Positions 20,042 through 28,487 of a stretch of 64,000 bases of DNA are shown here, piece by piece (position 1 is the stretch's first letter; the number at the start of each line of letters is the position of its first letter). A program made the position numbers and the translations under genes. The notes under the pieces were generated by a model. That model ran no database searches. It was given only the letters and a program-made list of their open reading frames with translations, and was not told where the DNA came from. Source of the stretch: Saccharopolyspora endophytica. GTDB lineage: Bacteria > Actinomycetota > Actinomycetes > Mycobacteriales > Pseudonocardiaceae. The DNA lies in assembly GCF_018070075.1 (NCBI RefSeq), contig NZ_JAGPXE010000002.1, forward strand, positions 620,001-684,000, written 5' to 3'.

Positions 20042-21013
20042 TCAGGGGCTTCCGATGGCGGTGTCCGGGTCTGCGGTGAGGGATCGGGCGATGCGACGGC
20101 GGTGCCAGGTGGGGGTGCCCCAGGACTGGCGCAGGGCCGCGGTCTTGGTGAGGTGGCGGTGCAGGTCGTGCTCGGCGGTGTAGCCGATGGCGCCGTGGAC
20201 CTGCAGGGCGATGCGGCTGGTCAGGTGGGTGGCGTCGGCCGCGGCGAGCTTGGCCGCCGAGGCGTCGCGACCGCCGTGCGCGGAGCCCGCCGACAGGGCG
20301 GCGCCGCGGATGAGCGGACGGGCGAACTCCAGCTTGAGCAGCGCGTTCGCCAGGTGGTGCTTGACCGCCTGGAACTCGCCGACCGGACGCCCGAACTGCT
20401 GTCGCTGCTTGACGTGCTCGGTGGCCAGGTCGAGCATCCGGTGTCCCAGTCCGAGCAGGTAGGCGGCGCAGCCCAGCACCGCGACGTCGAAGGCCCGCTC
20501 GAAGTCCGCGCCGGGGATCTCCTCGCCGGGGCCCTCGACGTCGAACAACCGGCGTGCGGCGTCGAAGGAATCCCTCCGCTGCAACGAGATCGGCGACAGG
20601 AGGCGGTTCGATCCCGGTCCACACGCGTAGACCTCGTCGGCGAGGTCGGCGTCGAGAGCGTGCGGAACGTGCTGCTCGACGATCGCGGTGCGCACCTTGG
20701 TGTCGGCGGTGAGGTCCGGCAGCAGCGCCGGGAGGAACGCCAGCGACTCGATCACCGGTCCCGGCAGTCCGGCGTAGCCGCATTCCTGCAGGCAGAGAGC
20801 CAGTTCGACCGGGCCGAGCCCGAGTCCGCCGCGCTCCTCCGGCAGCGTCACACCGGTGACGCCGAGGTCGGCGAGGCTTCGCCACAGCTTGAGCCAGCTC
20901 TCGCCGTCCCCGTCGGCCCAGGAGCGGGCGATGGTCGGCACGTCGGCGGCGGTGAACATGGCGCGCAGGGTGTCGGCCATGTCCTGCTGCTCGGATTCGA
21001 GCACGAATCTCAT
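20042..21013 (-). CDS. fadE32: Acyl-CoA dehydrogenase FadE32-like
   Basis: This is a 323-residue member of the acyl-CoA dehydrogenase family, shorter than canonical enzymes (about 380) as expected for FadE32. It begins MRFVLESEQQDMADTLRAMF at an ATG that overlaps the fadE31 stop by four bases. The C-terminal domain has VKQRQQFGRPVGEFQAVKHH and LQVHGAIGYTAEHDLHRHL. The flavin-binding middle domain is degenerate, fitting a non-catalytic or half-site subunit of an alpha2beta2 enzyme with FadE31. The assignment rests on order, length and similarity pattern. Confidence 0.85.
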   Translation of the reverse strand: MRFVLESEQQDMADTLRAMFTAADVPTIARSWADGDGESWLKLWRSLADLGVTGVTLPEERGGLGLGPVELALCLQECGYAGLPGPVIESLAFLPALLPDLTADTKVRTAIVEQHVPHALDADLADEVYACGPGSNRLLSPISLQRRDSFDAARRLFDVEGPGEEIPGADFERAFDVAVLGCAAYLLGLGHRMLDLATEHVKQRQQFGRPVGEFQAVKHHLANALLKLEFARPLIRGAALSAGSAHGGRDASAAKLAAADATHLTSRIALQVHGAIGYTAEHDLHRHLTKTAALRQSWGTPTWHRRRIARSLTADPDTAIGSP

Positions 21014-22125
21014 CGCGACCCCCTCGGCAGTCCGAGCACCCGCTCGGCGGCGATGTTGCGCTGGACCTCGTTGGTCCCGGCGTAGATCGGGCCGGCCAGC
21101 GAGAACAGGTACCCCTCGACCCACGAGCTCGTCTCCGCCTCCGGTCCCAGCAGGTCCCAGGCGGTTTCGTGCATCGAGGTGTCCATTTCGGACCAGAAGA
21201 TCTTGTTCAGGCTCGCCCCGGCGCCCAGCCCGGCGCCGTCGAGCACCTTGGTCACCGTCTCGAACGTCGCGAGCCGGTACGCCTGCGCGGACACCCACGC
21301 GTCGACCACCCGGTCGTCGTCGAGCCCGCCGGGCAGCTCGGTCAGCTTCCGCGCGGTGGCCAGGAACCGGCCCGGACTGCGCAGCGTGAGCCCGCGTTCG
21401 TTGCTGGCCGTGCTCATCGCGACCCGCCAGCCGTCGCCGACCCCGCCCAGCACGTCGGCGTCGGGGACGAAGACCTCGTCGAGGAACAGCTCGGCGAAGG
21501 CGGGTTTGCCGTCGATCCGCTGGATCGGCCGGACCGTGACCCCGGGCGCGTCCAGCGGGAACAGGAAGTAGGTCAGGCCCTTGTGCCGGGGCGCGTCCGG
21601 GTCGCTGCGGAACAGTCCGAAGGCGATGTCGGCGAACGCCGCGCGTGAACTCCACGTCTTGTTGCCGCTGAGCAGCCAGCCGCCGTCGACGCGGCGCGCG
21701 GTCGAGCGGATCCCGGCCAGGTCGCTGCCCGCTTCGGGTTCGGACCACGCCTGCGCCCAGATGTCCTCCGCGGTGGCCATCCGCGGCAGGTAGCGCTGCT
21801 TCTGCTGGTCGGTGCCGTGCTCGAAGAGCGTGGGGGCCAGCAGGAAGATGCCGTTCTGGCTGACGCGACCGGGTGCTCCGGCGGCGTAGTACTCCTCCTC
21901 GAAGATCACCCACTGCAGCAGCGATGCGCCGCGACCGCCGAACTCCTCGGGCCACGACACCACCGACAACCCCGCCGAGTGCAGCAGCTGCTCCCACTCG
22001 CGGTGCGCGGCGAATCCCTCAGCGGTCTCCAGTGATGGCAGCGGTTCGGCGGGCACGTGCTCGCGCAGCCACGCCCGCACCTCGTCGCGGAAGGCCAGAT
22101 CGGTCTGCGAGAACTCCAGATCCAC
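21010..22125 (-). CDS. fadE31: Acyl-CoA dehydrogenase FadE31-like
   Basis: This 371-residue acyl-CoA dehydrogenase is the first of the three-gene fadE set. It has a complete flavin domain: WAQAWSEPEAGSDLAGIRST, then GGWLLSGNKTWSSRAAFADI and FAELFLDEVFVPDADV. The C-terminus is IYAGTNEVQRNIAAERVLGL, where the medium-chain enzyme's catalytic Glu position is Ala, as in other steroid-specific ACADs. It starts three bases after the enoyl-CoA hydratase stop and overlaps fadE32 by four bases. It probably desaturates a bicyclic CoA thioester of the HIP pathway together with FadE32. Confidence 0.88.
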   Translation of the reverse strand: MDLEFSQTDLAFRDEVRAWLREHVPAEPLPSLETAEGFAAHREWEQLLHSAGLSVVSWPEEFGGRGASLLQWVIFEEEYYAAGAPGRVSQNGIFLLAPTLFEHGTDQQKQRYLPRMATAEDIWAQAWSEPEAGSDLAGIRSTARRVDGGWLLSGNKTWSSRAAFADIAFGLFRSDPDAPRHKGLTYFLFPLDAPGVTVRPIQRIDGKPAFAELFLDEVFVPDADVLGGVGDGWRVAMSTASNERGLTLRSPGRFLATARKLTELPGGLDDDRVVDAWVSAQAYRLATFETVTKVLDGAGLGAGASLNKIFWSEMDTSMHETAWDLLGPEAETSSWVEGYLFSLAGPIYAGTNEVQRNIAAERVLGLPRGSR

Positions 22126-22128
22126 GGC

Positions 22129-22983
22129 TCACCCACGTTCCTGGTTGGACTTCTTCATGCTGCGCGCGTCCATGCCCGCCAGGGAGTCCTTGCCGACCTC
22201 GGCGTTGTGCGCGTGGGCGAAGTGGTGCAGCCCGAACGCGGAGTCCATGCCGTTGTGCATGCCCATCAGGTCCTCGGCCTGGTTGATCGCCTTCTTGGTC
22301 AGCGACAGCCCGAACATCGGCATCTCCGCGACGGTGTCGGCGAGGCTCATCGTCGTGTCGGAGAGCTCCTCGCGCGGCACCACCTGGTTGACCATGCCGA
22401 TCTCGTAGGCCCGCTGCGCGCTCATCCGCTTGCCGGTGAACAGGAACTCCTTGGCGATCCGCGGTCCGAGCATCCACGGGTGGGCGAAGTACTCCACTCC
22501 GGGGATGCCCATCTTCACCACGGGATCGGCGAAGAACGCGTCGTCGCTGGCGACGATCAGGTCGCACACCCACGCCAGCATCAGGCCGCCGGCCACGCAC
22601 GCGCCCTGCACGGAGGCGATGGCGGGCTTGGGCATCTCGCGCCAGCGGCGGCACATGCCCAGGTAGACCTCCTGCTCGCGGGCGAAGCGCGACTCGCCGC
22701 CGGTGTGCTTGGTGTGGTCCCACCACAGGCCCGCCCGGCGGGGGTAGCTGACGTCGATGTCGCGTTCGGGAGACCCGATGTCGTGACCGGCGGAGAAGTG
22801 CTTGCCCTCGCCGGCCAGCACGATCACCTTGACCCGGTCGTCCTCGCAGGCACGGTAGAAGGCGTCGTCGAGCGCGTAGGTCATCACCGAGTTCTGGGCG
22901 TTGCGGTAGTCGGGCCGGTTCATCGTCACCACGGCGACCTGGTCGCGGACCTCGTAGTGGACGACCCCTCGTTCTGCTGCCAT
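22129..22983 (-). CDS. Enoyl-CoA hydratase (crotonase family)
   Basis: This is a 284-residue crotonase-fold protein. The oxyanion-hole segments are visible: GEGKHFSAGHDIGSP, and VQGACVAGGLMLAWVCDLIV near residue 125, then GIPGVEYFAHPW. A long insert (DIDVSYPRRAGLWWDHTKHT) follows the first segment. It is the first gene of the fadE31-32-33 operon and starts 53 bases from the KstR2-type site at 23037. It is distinct from EchA20 at 28488. It could hydrate a side-chain or ring-derived enoyl-CoA; the substrate is unknown. Confidence 0.85.
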   Translation of the reverse strand: MAAERGVVHYEVRDQVAVVTMNRPDYRNAQNSVMTYALDDAFYRACEDDRVKVIVLAGEGKHFSAGHDIGSPERDIDVSYPRRAGLWWDHTKHTGGESRFAREQEVYLGMCRRWREMPKPAIASVQGACVAGGLMLAWVCDLIVASDDAFFADPVVKMGIPGVEYFAHPWMLGPRIAKEFLFTGKRMSAQRAYEIGMVNQVVPREELSDTTMSLADTVAEMPMFGLSLTKKAINQAEDLMGMHNGMDSAFGLHHFAHAHNAEVGKDSLAGMDARSMKKSNQERG

Positions 22984-23036
22984 CGGGCGCTCCTAGCTCG
23001 GCCTTGCGATTGCGGCACGTCGAGGTTAGCCGAACA

Positions 23037-23050
23037 AGCAAGTGCTTGGT
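23037..23050. promoter_or_regulatory. KstR2-type operator between divergent operons
   Basis: AGCAAGTGCTTGGT matches AnCAAGnnCTTGnT at every defined position. It lies in the 104-base spacer between the enoyl-CoA hydratase operon (minus) and fadE30 (plus), so one site could control both. Confidence 0.82.
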
Positions 23051-23087
23051 AGAGTGCCGACGCGGGAACGACGCCGAGGAGGCGGTT

Positions 23088-24278
23088 GTGGACCTCACCG
23101 ACAGCGCCGAGGAAGCGGCCTTCCGCCGCGAAGTCCGGCAGTGGTTGTCCGAGAACCTGACCGGCGAGTTCGCCGAAGCGCGCGGACTCGGCGGGCCCGG
23201 GCGCGAGCACGAGGGATTCGACGTGCGGCTCGCGTGGGACCGGCTGCTCGCCGAGCACGGGTGGACGTGCCTGGGGTGGCCCCGGGAGTTCGGCGGGCGC
23301 GAAGCCGGCGTCGGCCAGCAGGTCATCTTCCACGAGGAGTACGCCCGCGCGCAGGCACCGGTGCGCGTCGGCCACATCGGCGAGGAACTGCTCGGGCCCA
23401 CGCTGATGGCTTTCGGCAGCCCCGAGCAGCAGAAGCGGTTCCTGCCCGAGATCGTCGGCGCGCGCGAGCTGTGGTGCCAGGGCTACTCCGAGCCCGGCGC
23501 GGGCTCCGACCTCGCCAACGTCGCCACCACCGCCCGCTTGGAGGGCGACGAGTGGGTGCTCAACGGCCAGAAGGTGTGGACGTCGATGGCGCACGTCGCC
23601 GACTGGTGCTTCGTGCTCGCCCGCACCGACTCAGAACAGCGCCGCCACCAGGGGCTGTCCTACTTCCTGGTGCCGATGGACCAGCCCGGCATCCGGGTGC
23701 GCCCGATCGTGCAGCTCACCGGCACCTCGGAGTTCAACGAGGTGTTCTTCGACGACGCCCGCACCGCGGCCGGGCACGTCGTCGGCGAGGTCGGGCAGGG
23801 CTGGAAGGTCGCGATGGGCACGCTCGGGTTCGAGCGCGGCATCGGAACCGTCGATCAGCAGGTCGTCTTCCGCCGCGAGCTCGCCGAGATCACCGAGCAG
23901 GCCCGCGCCAACGGCGCCCTCGACGACCCGCTGCTGCGCGACCGCATCGCCCGCGCCTGGACCGACCTGGAAGCCCTGCGCTGCACCGTGTTCCGGCTGC
24001 TCGGCGCCGAAGGGCCGCCCGGTCCCGAATCGTCGGTGGTCAAGCTGCTGTGGTCGAACTTCCACCGCGAGCTCGGTGAGCTCGCCATGGCGGTCGCCGG
24101 CCCCGACGGGCTCGTCGCCCAGGGTGCGCCCTACGACCTCGACAGCCGTCAGCGGCTGTTCCTGTTCACCCGCGCCGACACGATCTACGGCGGCTCCAAC
24201 GAGATCCAGCGCAACATCATCGCCGAGCGGGTGCTCGGCCTGCCGCGCGAACCCCGACCTCAGGAGGGCACCCGATGA
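23088..24278 (+). CDS. fadE30: Acyl-CoA dehydrogenase FadE30
   Basis: This 396-residue flavoenzyme is predicted to oxidise the propionyl side chain of 5-OH-HIP-CoA, the first beta-oxidation step on the C/D rings. Domains are in the usual order: helical N-terminus (AAFRREVRQWLSENL), flavin domain (CQGYSEPGAGSDLANV, LNGQKVWTSMAHVADW) and C-terminus ending YGGSNEIQRNIIAERVLGLP. GTG at 23088 has GAGGAGG upstream; a longer reading from 23004 crosses the operator and is rejected. It overlaps ipdF by four bases. The order fadE30-ipdF-kstR2 is the same as in M. tuberculosis. Confidence 0.9.
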   Translation: MDLTDSAEEAAFRREVRQWLSENLTGEFAEARGLGGPGREHEGFDVRLAWDRLLAEHGWTCLGWPREFGGREAGVGQQVIFHEEYARAQAPVRVGHIGEELLGPTLMAFGSPEQQKRFLPEIVGARELWCQGYSEPGAGSDLANVATTARLEGDEWVLNGQKVWTSMAHVADWCFVLARTDSEQRRHQGLSYFLVPMDQPGIRVRPIVQLTGTSEFNEVFFDDARTAAGHVVGEVGQGWKVAMGTLGFERGIGTVDQQVVFRRELAEITEQARANGALDDPLLRDRIARAWTDLEALRCTVFRLLGAEGPPGPESSVVKLLWSNFHRELGELAMAVAGPDGLVAQGAPYDLDSRQRLFLFTRADTIYGGSNEIQRNIIAERVLGLPREPRPQEGTR

Positions 24279-25048
24279 CCCAGGCACCGCCCGCGCACGG
24301 ACTGCTCAACGGCAAGACCGCGGTGGTCACCGCCGCGGCAGGCACCGGAATCGGCTCGGCGGTCGCGCGCCGGATGCTCGAAGAGGGCGCCCAGGTGCTC
24401 ATCAGCGACCGGCACGAGCGCCGGCTCGCCGAGACCTGCGCGGAACTCGCCGAGCTGCCCGGCGCCAAGGTCGCCTCGGTGGCCTGCGACGTCACCGACG
24501 AGTCCCAGGTGCAGCGCATGTTCGACACCGCGACCAGCACCTTCGGTCAGGTCGACGTGGTGGTCAACAACGCCGGCCTGGGCGGCACGGCCTCGATCCT
24601 GGAGATGACCGACGAGCAGTGGGACAAGGTCGTCGATGTCACCCTCGGCGGCACCTTCCGCTGCACGCGCGCCGCGACCCGGCTCTTCCGCGACCAGGGA
24701 AACCCCGGTGTCGTGGTCAACAACGCCTCCGTCGTCGGCTGGCGGGCGCAGGCCGGGCAGTCCCACTACGCGGCCGCCAAGGCCGGGGTCATGGCCCTGA
24801 CCCGCTGCGCCGCGATGGACGCCGCCGAGCTCGGCGTCCGGATCAACGCCGTGGCCCCGAGCCTGGTGATGCACGAGAACCTGGCCAAGGTCACCTCCGA
24901 CGACCTGCTGGCCACGCTCACCCAGCGCGAGGCGTTCGGCCGCTCCGCCGAGCCGTGGGAGATCGCCAACGTGATCGTCTTCCTCGCCTCGGACTACTCG
25001 ACCTATCTCACCGGCGAGGTCATCTCGGTCTCCAACCAGCACCCATGA
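24275..25048 (+). CDS. ipdF: Short-chain dehydrogenase IpdF (5-hydroxy-HIP-CoA pathway)
   Basis: This is a 257-residue NAD(P)-dependent short-chain dehydrogenase. The cofactor motif is unusual, TAAAGTGIGSAVARR, and is shared with mycobacterial Rv3559c. Active-site elements are NNAGLGG, NNASVVGWRAQ and YAAAKAG (Tyr-x3-Lys). The C-terminus SDYSTYLTGEVISVSNQHP also matches that protein. IpdF acts on the hydroxyl/keto group of HIP-CoA-derived intermediates. It is encoded between fadE30 (4-base overlap) and kstR2 (44 bases downstream). Confidence 0.9.
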   Translation: MTQAPPAHGLLNGKTAVVTAAAGTGIGSAVARRMLEEGAQVLISDRHERRLAETCAELAELPGAKVASVACDVTDESQVQRMFDTATSTFGQVDVVVNNAGLGGTASILEMTDEQWDKVVDVTLGGTFRCTRAATRLFRDQGNPGVVVNNASVVGWRAQAGQSHYAAAKAGVMALTRCAAMDAAELGVRINAVAPSLVMHENLAKVTSDDLLATLTQREAFGRSAEPWEIANVIVFLASDYSTYLTGEVISVSNQHP

Positions 25049-25092
25049 CCCTCCGGCGCGCAACGCCGCGGCGGCTTTGAGAGGATGGTCTC

Positions 25093-25719
25093 GTGGTCTC
25101 GACCAAGCGCTTGTCCGCACGCAACCGCCCGGCGCGGGAGAACGGCTCCGAACGCCGAGCCGAACTGCTCGCCATCGCCGGCGAGCTGTTCGCCACCCGT
25201 GGGTTCCTCGCGACCACGGTCCGCGACATCGCCGACGCCGCGGGCATCCTCTCCGGCAGCCTCTACCACCACTTCGACTCCAAGGAGGCGATGGTGGACG
25301 AGATCCTGCGCGAGTTCCTCGACGACCAGCGGCAGGCCAACGCCAAGATCATCGAGGAGGCCGAGGACCCGCGCACCGCGCTGACCGAGCTGATCAAGCG
25401 GTCCTACGCGGCGCTGCGCCAGCACCCGGCCGCGATCGCGATCTTCCAGAACGAGGCCAACTACCTGGCCCAGTTCGAGCGCTTCGACTACCTGCCCGGC
25501 GTGGCCGACGAGTTCGAGAAGACCTGGCTGAAGGTCCTCCAGGAAGGGCAGAAGAGCGGGGTCTTCCGGGAAGACCTCAACGCCAAGCTCACCTACCGCT
25601 TCATCCGCGACACCGTGTGGACCACGGTCCACTGGTTCAACCCCAACGGGAAGCTGAGCATCAAGTCCATCGCGGACCAGTACATCAACATCCTCTGCGA
25701 CGGCATCGTCACCCGCTGA
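25093..25719 (+). CDS. kstR2: TetR-family repressor KstR2
   Basis: This is a 208-residue TetR-family repressor. The N-terminal helix-turn-helix is RRAELLAIAGELFATRGFLA then TTVRDIADAAGILSGSLYHH and FDSKEAMVDEILREFLD. The C-terminal ligand domain ends with YRFIRDTVWTTVHWFNPNGK, matching M. tuberculosis KstR2 (Rv3557c). In mycobacteria, HIP-CoA binding releases the repressor. The GTG start at 25093 has AGAGGA upstream. A KstR2-like palindrome covers codons 4-8, which suggests autoregulation by a site inside the coding sequence. It follows ipdF with the same orientation. Confidence 0.93.
   Translation: MVSTKRLSARNRPARENGSERRAELLAIAGELFATRGFLATTVRDIADAAGILSGSLYHHFDSKEAMVDEILREFLDDQRQANAKIIEEAEDPRTALTELIKRSYAALRQHPAAIAIFQNEANYLAQFERFDYLPGVADEFEKTWLKVLQEGQKSGVFREDLNAKLTYRFIRDTVWTTVHWFNPNGKLSIKSIADQYINILCDGIVTR
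25102..25115. promoter_or_regulatory. KstR2-type operator inside the kstR2 start region
   Basis: ACCAAGCGCTTGTC matches AnCAAGnnCTTGnT with one mismatch at the last base. It lies 9-22 bases into the kstR2 coding sequence, where bound repressor could block elongation or a local promoter. Confidence 0.58.
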
Positions 25720-25739
25720 CCAGCACCAACACACCCGGC

Positions 25740-25813
25740 CGCGTGGGGGGATTCGAATTTCGCGCGAAATTCGAGTGCGAACTTTCGCGGTCGAATTTCG
25801 CGCGAAATTCGAA
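25740..25813. repeat. Palindromic repeat locus A (AATTTCGCGCGAAATT family)
   Basis: Two perfect 16-base palindromes AATTTCGCGCGAAATT at 25756-25771 and 25794-25809, with similar flanks, fill the gap between convergent kstR2 and ipdC. The left flank resembles, in inverted orientation, the flank of the copies at 36232 and 50867. A role as a bidirectional terminator is likely. Confidence 0.85.
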
Positions 25814-26881
25814 TCAGGCGCTGAGCGCGCCGGTCCGGCGGAGGGTGTCGCGGGCCTCCGTGATGAGGGTGTCGATCAGCTTCTCGCAGCTGGGGAGCTC
25901 GTCGATCATGCCGACGACCTGGCCTGCGGGGAGGACGCCGGCTTCCGGGTGGCCGTCGACCAGGGCCGATTTGATGAGCATCGGAGTGTTGGCGGCCAGC
26001 AGGACGCGGTGCAGCGGGAGCTTCTGGGCCTTGCGCATGGCCAGCCCGTCGGTGACGAGCTGCCGCCAGGTCATGCCGGTGAGCGACTTGAACGCCACCG
26101 CCTGGCGCAGCGCGTCGGGAAGACGCCGGAGCAGGCCCCGCGACTCGGCGGACTCGGTGAGATCGGTGCGCAGCATCCGGTGCGGCAGACCGTCCACCTC
26201 GGACGTGACGACTGTGTCGCCGACCTGCGCCTCCAGGTAGGAGCGCTTGACCTCGTCGGGGACCCGGCTGTCGGTGGTGAGCAGGAAGCGGGTCCCCATC
26301 GCCACCCCCGCCGCGCCGTAGCACAGCGCGGCGGCCAGGCCGCGGCCGTCGAAGAACCCGCCCGCGGCGATGACCGGGATGTCCACCGCGTCCACCACCT
26401 GCGGCAGCAGCAGGGTCGTGGCCACCGCGCCGGTGTGCCCGCCGCCCTCGCCGCCCTGCACCAGCACCGCGTCCGCGCCCCACGCCGCGACCTTCTCGGC
26501 GTGCCTGCGGGCGCCGATGGACGGGATCACCACGACCCCGGCGTCCTTGAGCTTGCCGATGAGCCGCTGCGACGGCGCGAGCGCGAACGAGGCCACCTTC
26601 ACGCCCTCGCGGATGAGCAGGTCGACGCGCTCCTCCGCGTCGCCGGCGTCGGCGCGCAGGTTCACCCCGAACGGCTCGCCGGTGCGCTCCTTGACCTCGC
26701 GGACCGCGTCGGTGAGCTGCGGCAACGTCATCGTCGCCGAGGCCAGCACGCCCAGACCGCCCGCGTTCGCCGTCGCCGAGACCAGGCTCGGCCCGGCCAC
26801 CCAGCCCATGCCCGTCTGCACGATCGGGTGGCGCACACCGGTCAGGTCGCACAGCGGCGTGCGCAGCAGCTGCTCGGTCAC
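25814..26881 (-). CDS. ipdC: FMN-dependent oxidoreductase IpdC (nitronate monooxygenase family)
   Basis: This is a 355-residue TIM-barrel flavoprotein of the 2-nitropropane dioxygenase/nitronate monooxygenase superfamily. In the steroid HIP pathway IpdC acts on a hydroxy-oxo-indene carboxyl-CoA intermediate before ring opening. Visible elements are RHPIVQTGMGWVAGPSLVSA, GVKVASFALAPS, the phosphate-binding QGGEGGGHTG and IPVIAAGGFFDGRGLAAALC. It overlaps ipdB by four bases and is the last gene of echA20-ipdA-ipdB-ipdC. The 3' end abuts the palindromic repeat. Confidence 0.9.
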   Translation of the reverse strand: MTEQLLRTPLCDLTGVRHPIVQTGMGWVAGPSLVSATANAGGLGVLASATMTLPQLTDAVREVKERTGEPFGVNLRADAGDAEERVDLLIREGVKVASFALAPSQRLIGKLKDAGVVVIPSIGARRHAEKVAAWGADAVLVQGGEGGGHTGAVATTLLLPQVVDAVDIPVIAAGGFFDGRGLAAALCYGAAGVAMGTRFLLTTDSRVPDEVKRSYLEAQVGDTVVTSEVDGLPHRMLRTDLTESAESRGLLRRLPDALRQAVAFKSLTGMTWRQLVTDGLAMRKAQKLPLHRVLLAANTPMLIKSALVDGHPEAGVLPAGQVVGMIDELPSCEKLIDTLITEARDTLRRTGALSA

Positions 26882-27621
26882 GCCGGAACCTCCTTGTCCC
26901 GCAACCCCTTCGGATCGATCCGGTCGCGGATCAGGGCGAGCTCGTCCTCGGTCGGCAAGCGGGTCTCGGCGACCTCGTCGACGGCGAGCTCGAACCCGGT
27001 CTTCTCCCGCACCTCGTCCACGCTCACGCCAGGGTGCACCGAACGCAGCCGCATCGAGCCGTCCGGGCCCTGGAAGTCCAGCACCGCCAGGTCGGTCACC
27101 ACGACCTGCACGTCGTGGTACTTCGCGCCGACCTGACGCGCCCGGTCGTGCCCGACACCGGCCACCAGGTCCACGGATTCGACGAAGATCTTGGTGCTGT
27201 GCTGGGGGATCCAGTAGTTCGTGGTGTGGTTGACCGAGTTGCCCGGCGCCCCGCGCACCCCGATCAGCTGCACCTTGGGCTGCGCCCAGTCGCCGATGCG
27301 GGAGATGTTCTGGTTGCCGAACCGGTCCACCTGCGAGGCGCCCATCATCACCCGGCGCTTCCCGCCGGCCAGCAGGTCCAGGACCTTGCCGTAGGGCAGC
27401 CAGCCCTCCACGGTGGCGGTGGATTCCTCGCCCAGCGGCGGGGTTTCGGCGATCAGCATCGCCTCGCCGTCGGACAGCAGCAGGTCGGGGGCGCTGGTCA
27501 ACCGGGCCAGCCGGGCGCCGATCGAGGGGATGGTGCCGAACGGCGAGGCGATGGCCGACCCCGCGTCGGCGAAGCTGTCGGCGCAGGCCACCGCGCAGAC
27601 CTCGGCTCTGCTGATCGTCAT
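26878..27621 (-). CDS. ipdB: IpdB, beta subunit of steroid ring-opening CoA hydrolase
   Basis: This is a 247-residue class I CoA-transferase-fold protein. With IpdA it hydrolyses COCHEA-CoA, opening the last steroid ring. The start is ATG at 27621 (MTISRAEVCAVACADSFADA), overlapping ipdA by four bases; the long frame upstream of it is antisense noise. Family features include GTIPSIGARLARLT, VMMGASQVDRFGNQNIS and NYWIPQHSTKIFVESVDLVA. The protein lacks an obvious CoA-transferase Glu-thioester motif, consistent with a hydrolase role. It corresponds to Rv3552. Confidence 0.9.
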   Translation of the reverse strand: MTISRAEVCAVACADSFADAGSAIASPFGTIPSIGARLARLTSAPDLLLSDGEAMLIAETPPLGEESTATVEGWLPYGKVLDLLAGGKRRVMMGASQVDRFGNQNISRIGDWAQPKVQLIGVRGAPGNSVNHTTNYWIPQHSTKIFVESVDLVAGVGHDRARQVGAKYHDVQVVVTDLAVLDFQGPDGSMRLRSVHPGVSVDEVREKTGFELAVDEVAETRLPTEDELALIRDRIDPKGLRDKEVPA

Positions 27622-28487
27622 GCCGGCACCTCCGCGCTCGCGTGGAACTTCTCGACCGCCGCCTGGTAGTCCGCCTCGTCCCCGTCGAGGAACTCCGCGC
27701 GGAACGCCTCCCACTGGCCGGGTTTCGCGCTGGCGACGTAGTGCCGCTGGAACGCCTCGTCGCGGCCGTAGTCGGGCACGCAGCTGGTGAAGTGCGCGCC
27801 GTGGGGCGTTTCCACCACGCCCTGCGGGTGGAGCCGGTTGATCAGCAGCGACTGCGGGGGAGCGGTCTCGGTGAGCTCCTCGGTCGCCACGATCCGCTCG
27901 CAGCTGAGGAAGCTGGTCTCGGCCGCCGCGCACATCAGGTCGTCGAAGTACGGGTCGGGGCCGAGGTACTGGCCGTTGCCGTAGCGGTCGGCGCGGTTCA
28001 TGTGCACCAGCGCGACGTCGAGGTTCAGCGCCGGCATCGCGACCAGTTCCTCGTCGTCGGCGTAGGGGGAGCGCACGGTGCGCAGCTCCGGGTTCAGCGC
28101 CATCACGTCGGAACCGAGCCCGGCGCGCGTGGGCAGGAACGGCAGTCGTGCCGCGGCCGCGCGGAGTCCCGCCAGCACCATGCCCTCGTCGTACTCGGCC
28201 ACGTCGAGCTCGCCGCGCTGGCGGGCCGCCCGGAAGTGCGGGTCGAGCGGGATCGAGTCCAGCGACACGAAACCGTAGACGACCTCGCGGAGTTTGCCTG
28301 CGGCGCACAGCAATCCGACGTCCGGACCGCCGTAGGACACCAGCGTCAGGTCCTTGAGGTCGGAGCGCAGGATCGCGCGCACCAGCGCCATCGGCTTGCG
28401 CCGGGAACCCCAGCCGCCGATGCCGATCGTCATGCCGTCGCGCAGGTGGGAGACCACCTCGTCGACGGTCAGCTGCTTGTCCTGCAC
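27618..28487 (-). CDS. ipdA: IpdA, alpha subunit of steroid ring-opening CoA hydrolase
   Basis: This 289-residue partner of IpdB also has the CoA-transferase fold. N-terminal MTIGIGGWGSRRKPMALVRA and TLVSYGGPDVGLLCAAGKLR are typical of the alpha subunit, as is the block VALVHMNRADRYGNGQYLG. An acidic EYDEGMVLAGLRAAAARLPF segment sits where related enzymes place the active-site Glu. ATG at 28487 directly follows the echA20 stop, and the gene overlaps ipdB by four bases. Its C-terminus (FQRHYVASAKPGQWEAFRAE) is characteristic of Rv3551-type proteins. Confidence 0.9.
   Translation of the reverse strand: MQDKQLTVDEVVSHLRDGMTIGIGGWGSRRKPMALVRAILRSDLKDLTLVSYGGPDVGLLCAAGKLREVVYGFVSLDSIPLDPHFRAARQRGELDVAEYDEGMVLAGLRAAAARLPFLPTRAGLGSDVMALNPELRTVRSPYADDEELVAMPALNLDVALVHMNRADRYGNGQYLGPDPYFDDLMCAAAETSFLSCERIVATEELTETAPPQSLLINRLHPQGVVETPHGAHFTSCVPDYGRDEAFQRHYVASAKPGQWEAFRAEFLDGDEADYQAAVEKFHASAEVPA

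Noticed and set aside
20042..21997. A single 651-residue protein on the minus strand covering fadE32 and part of fadE31
   Set aside because: Only the last 323 residues look like a protein (FadE32). The upstream part is fadE31 in the wrong frame.
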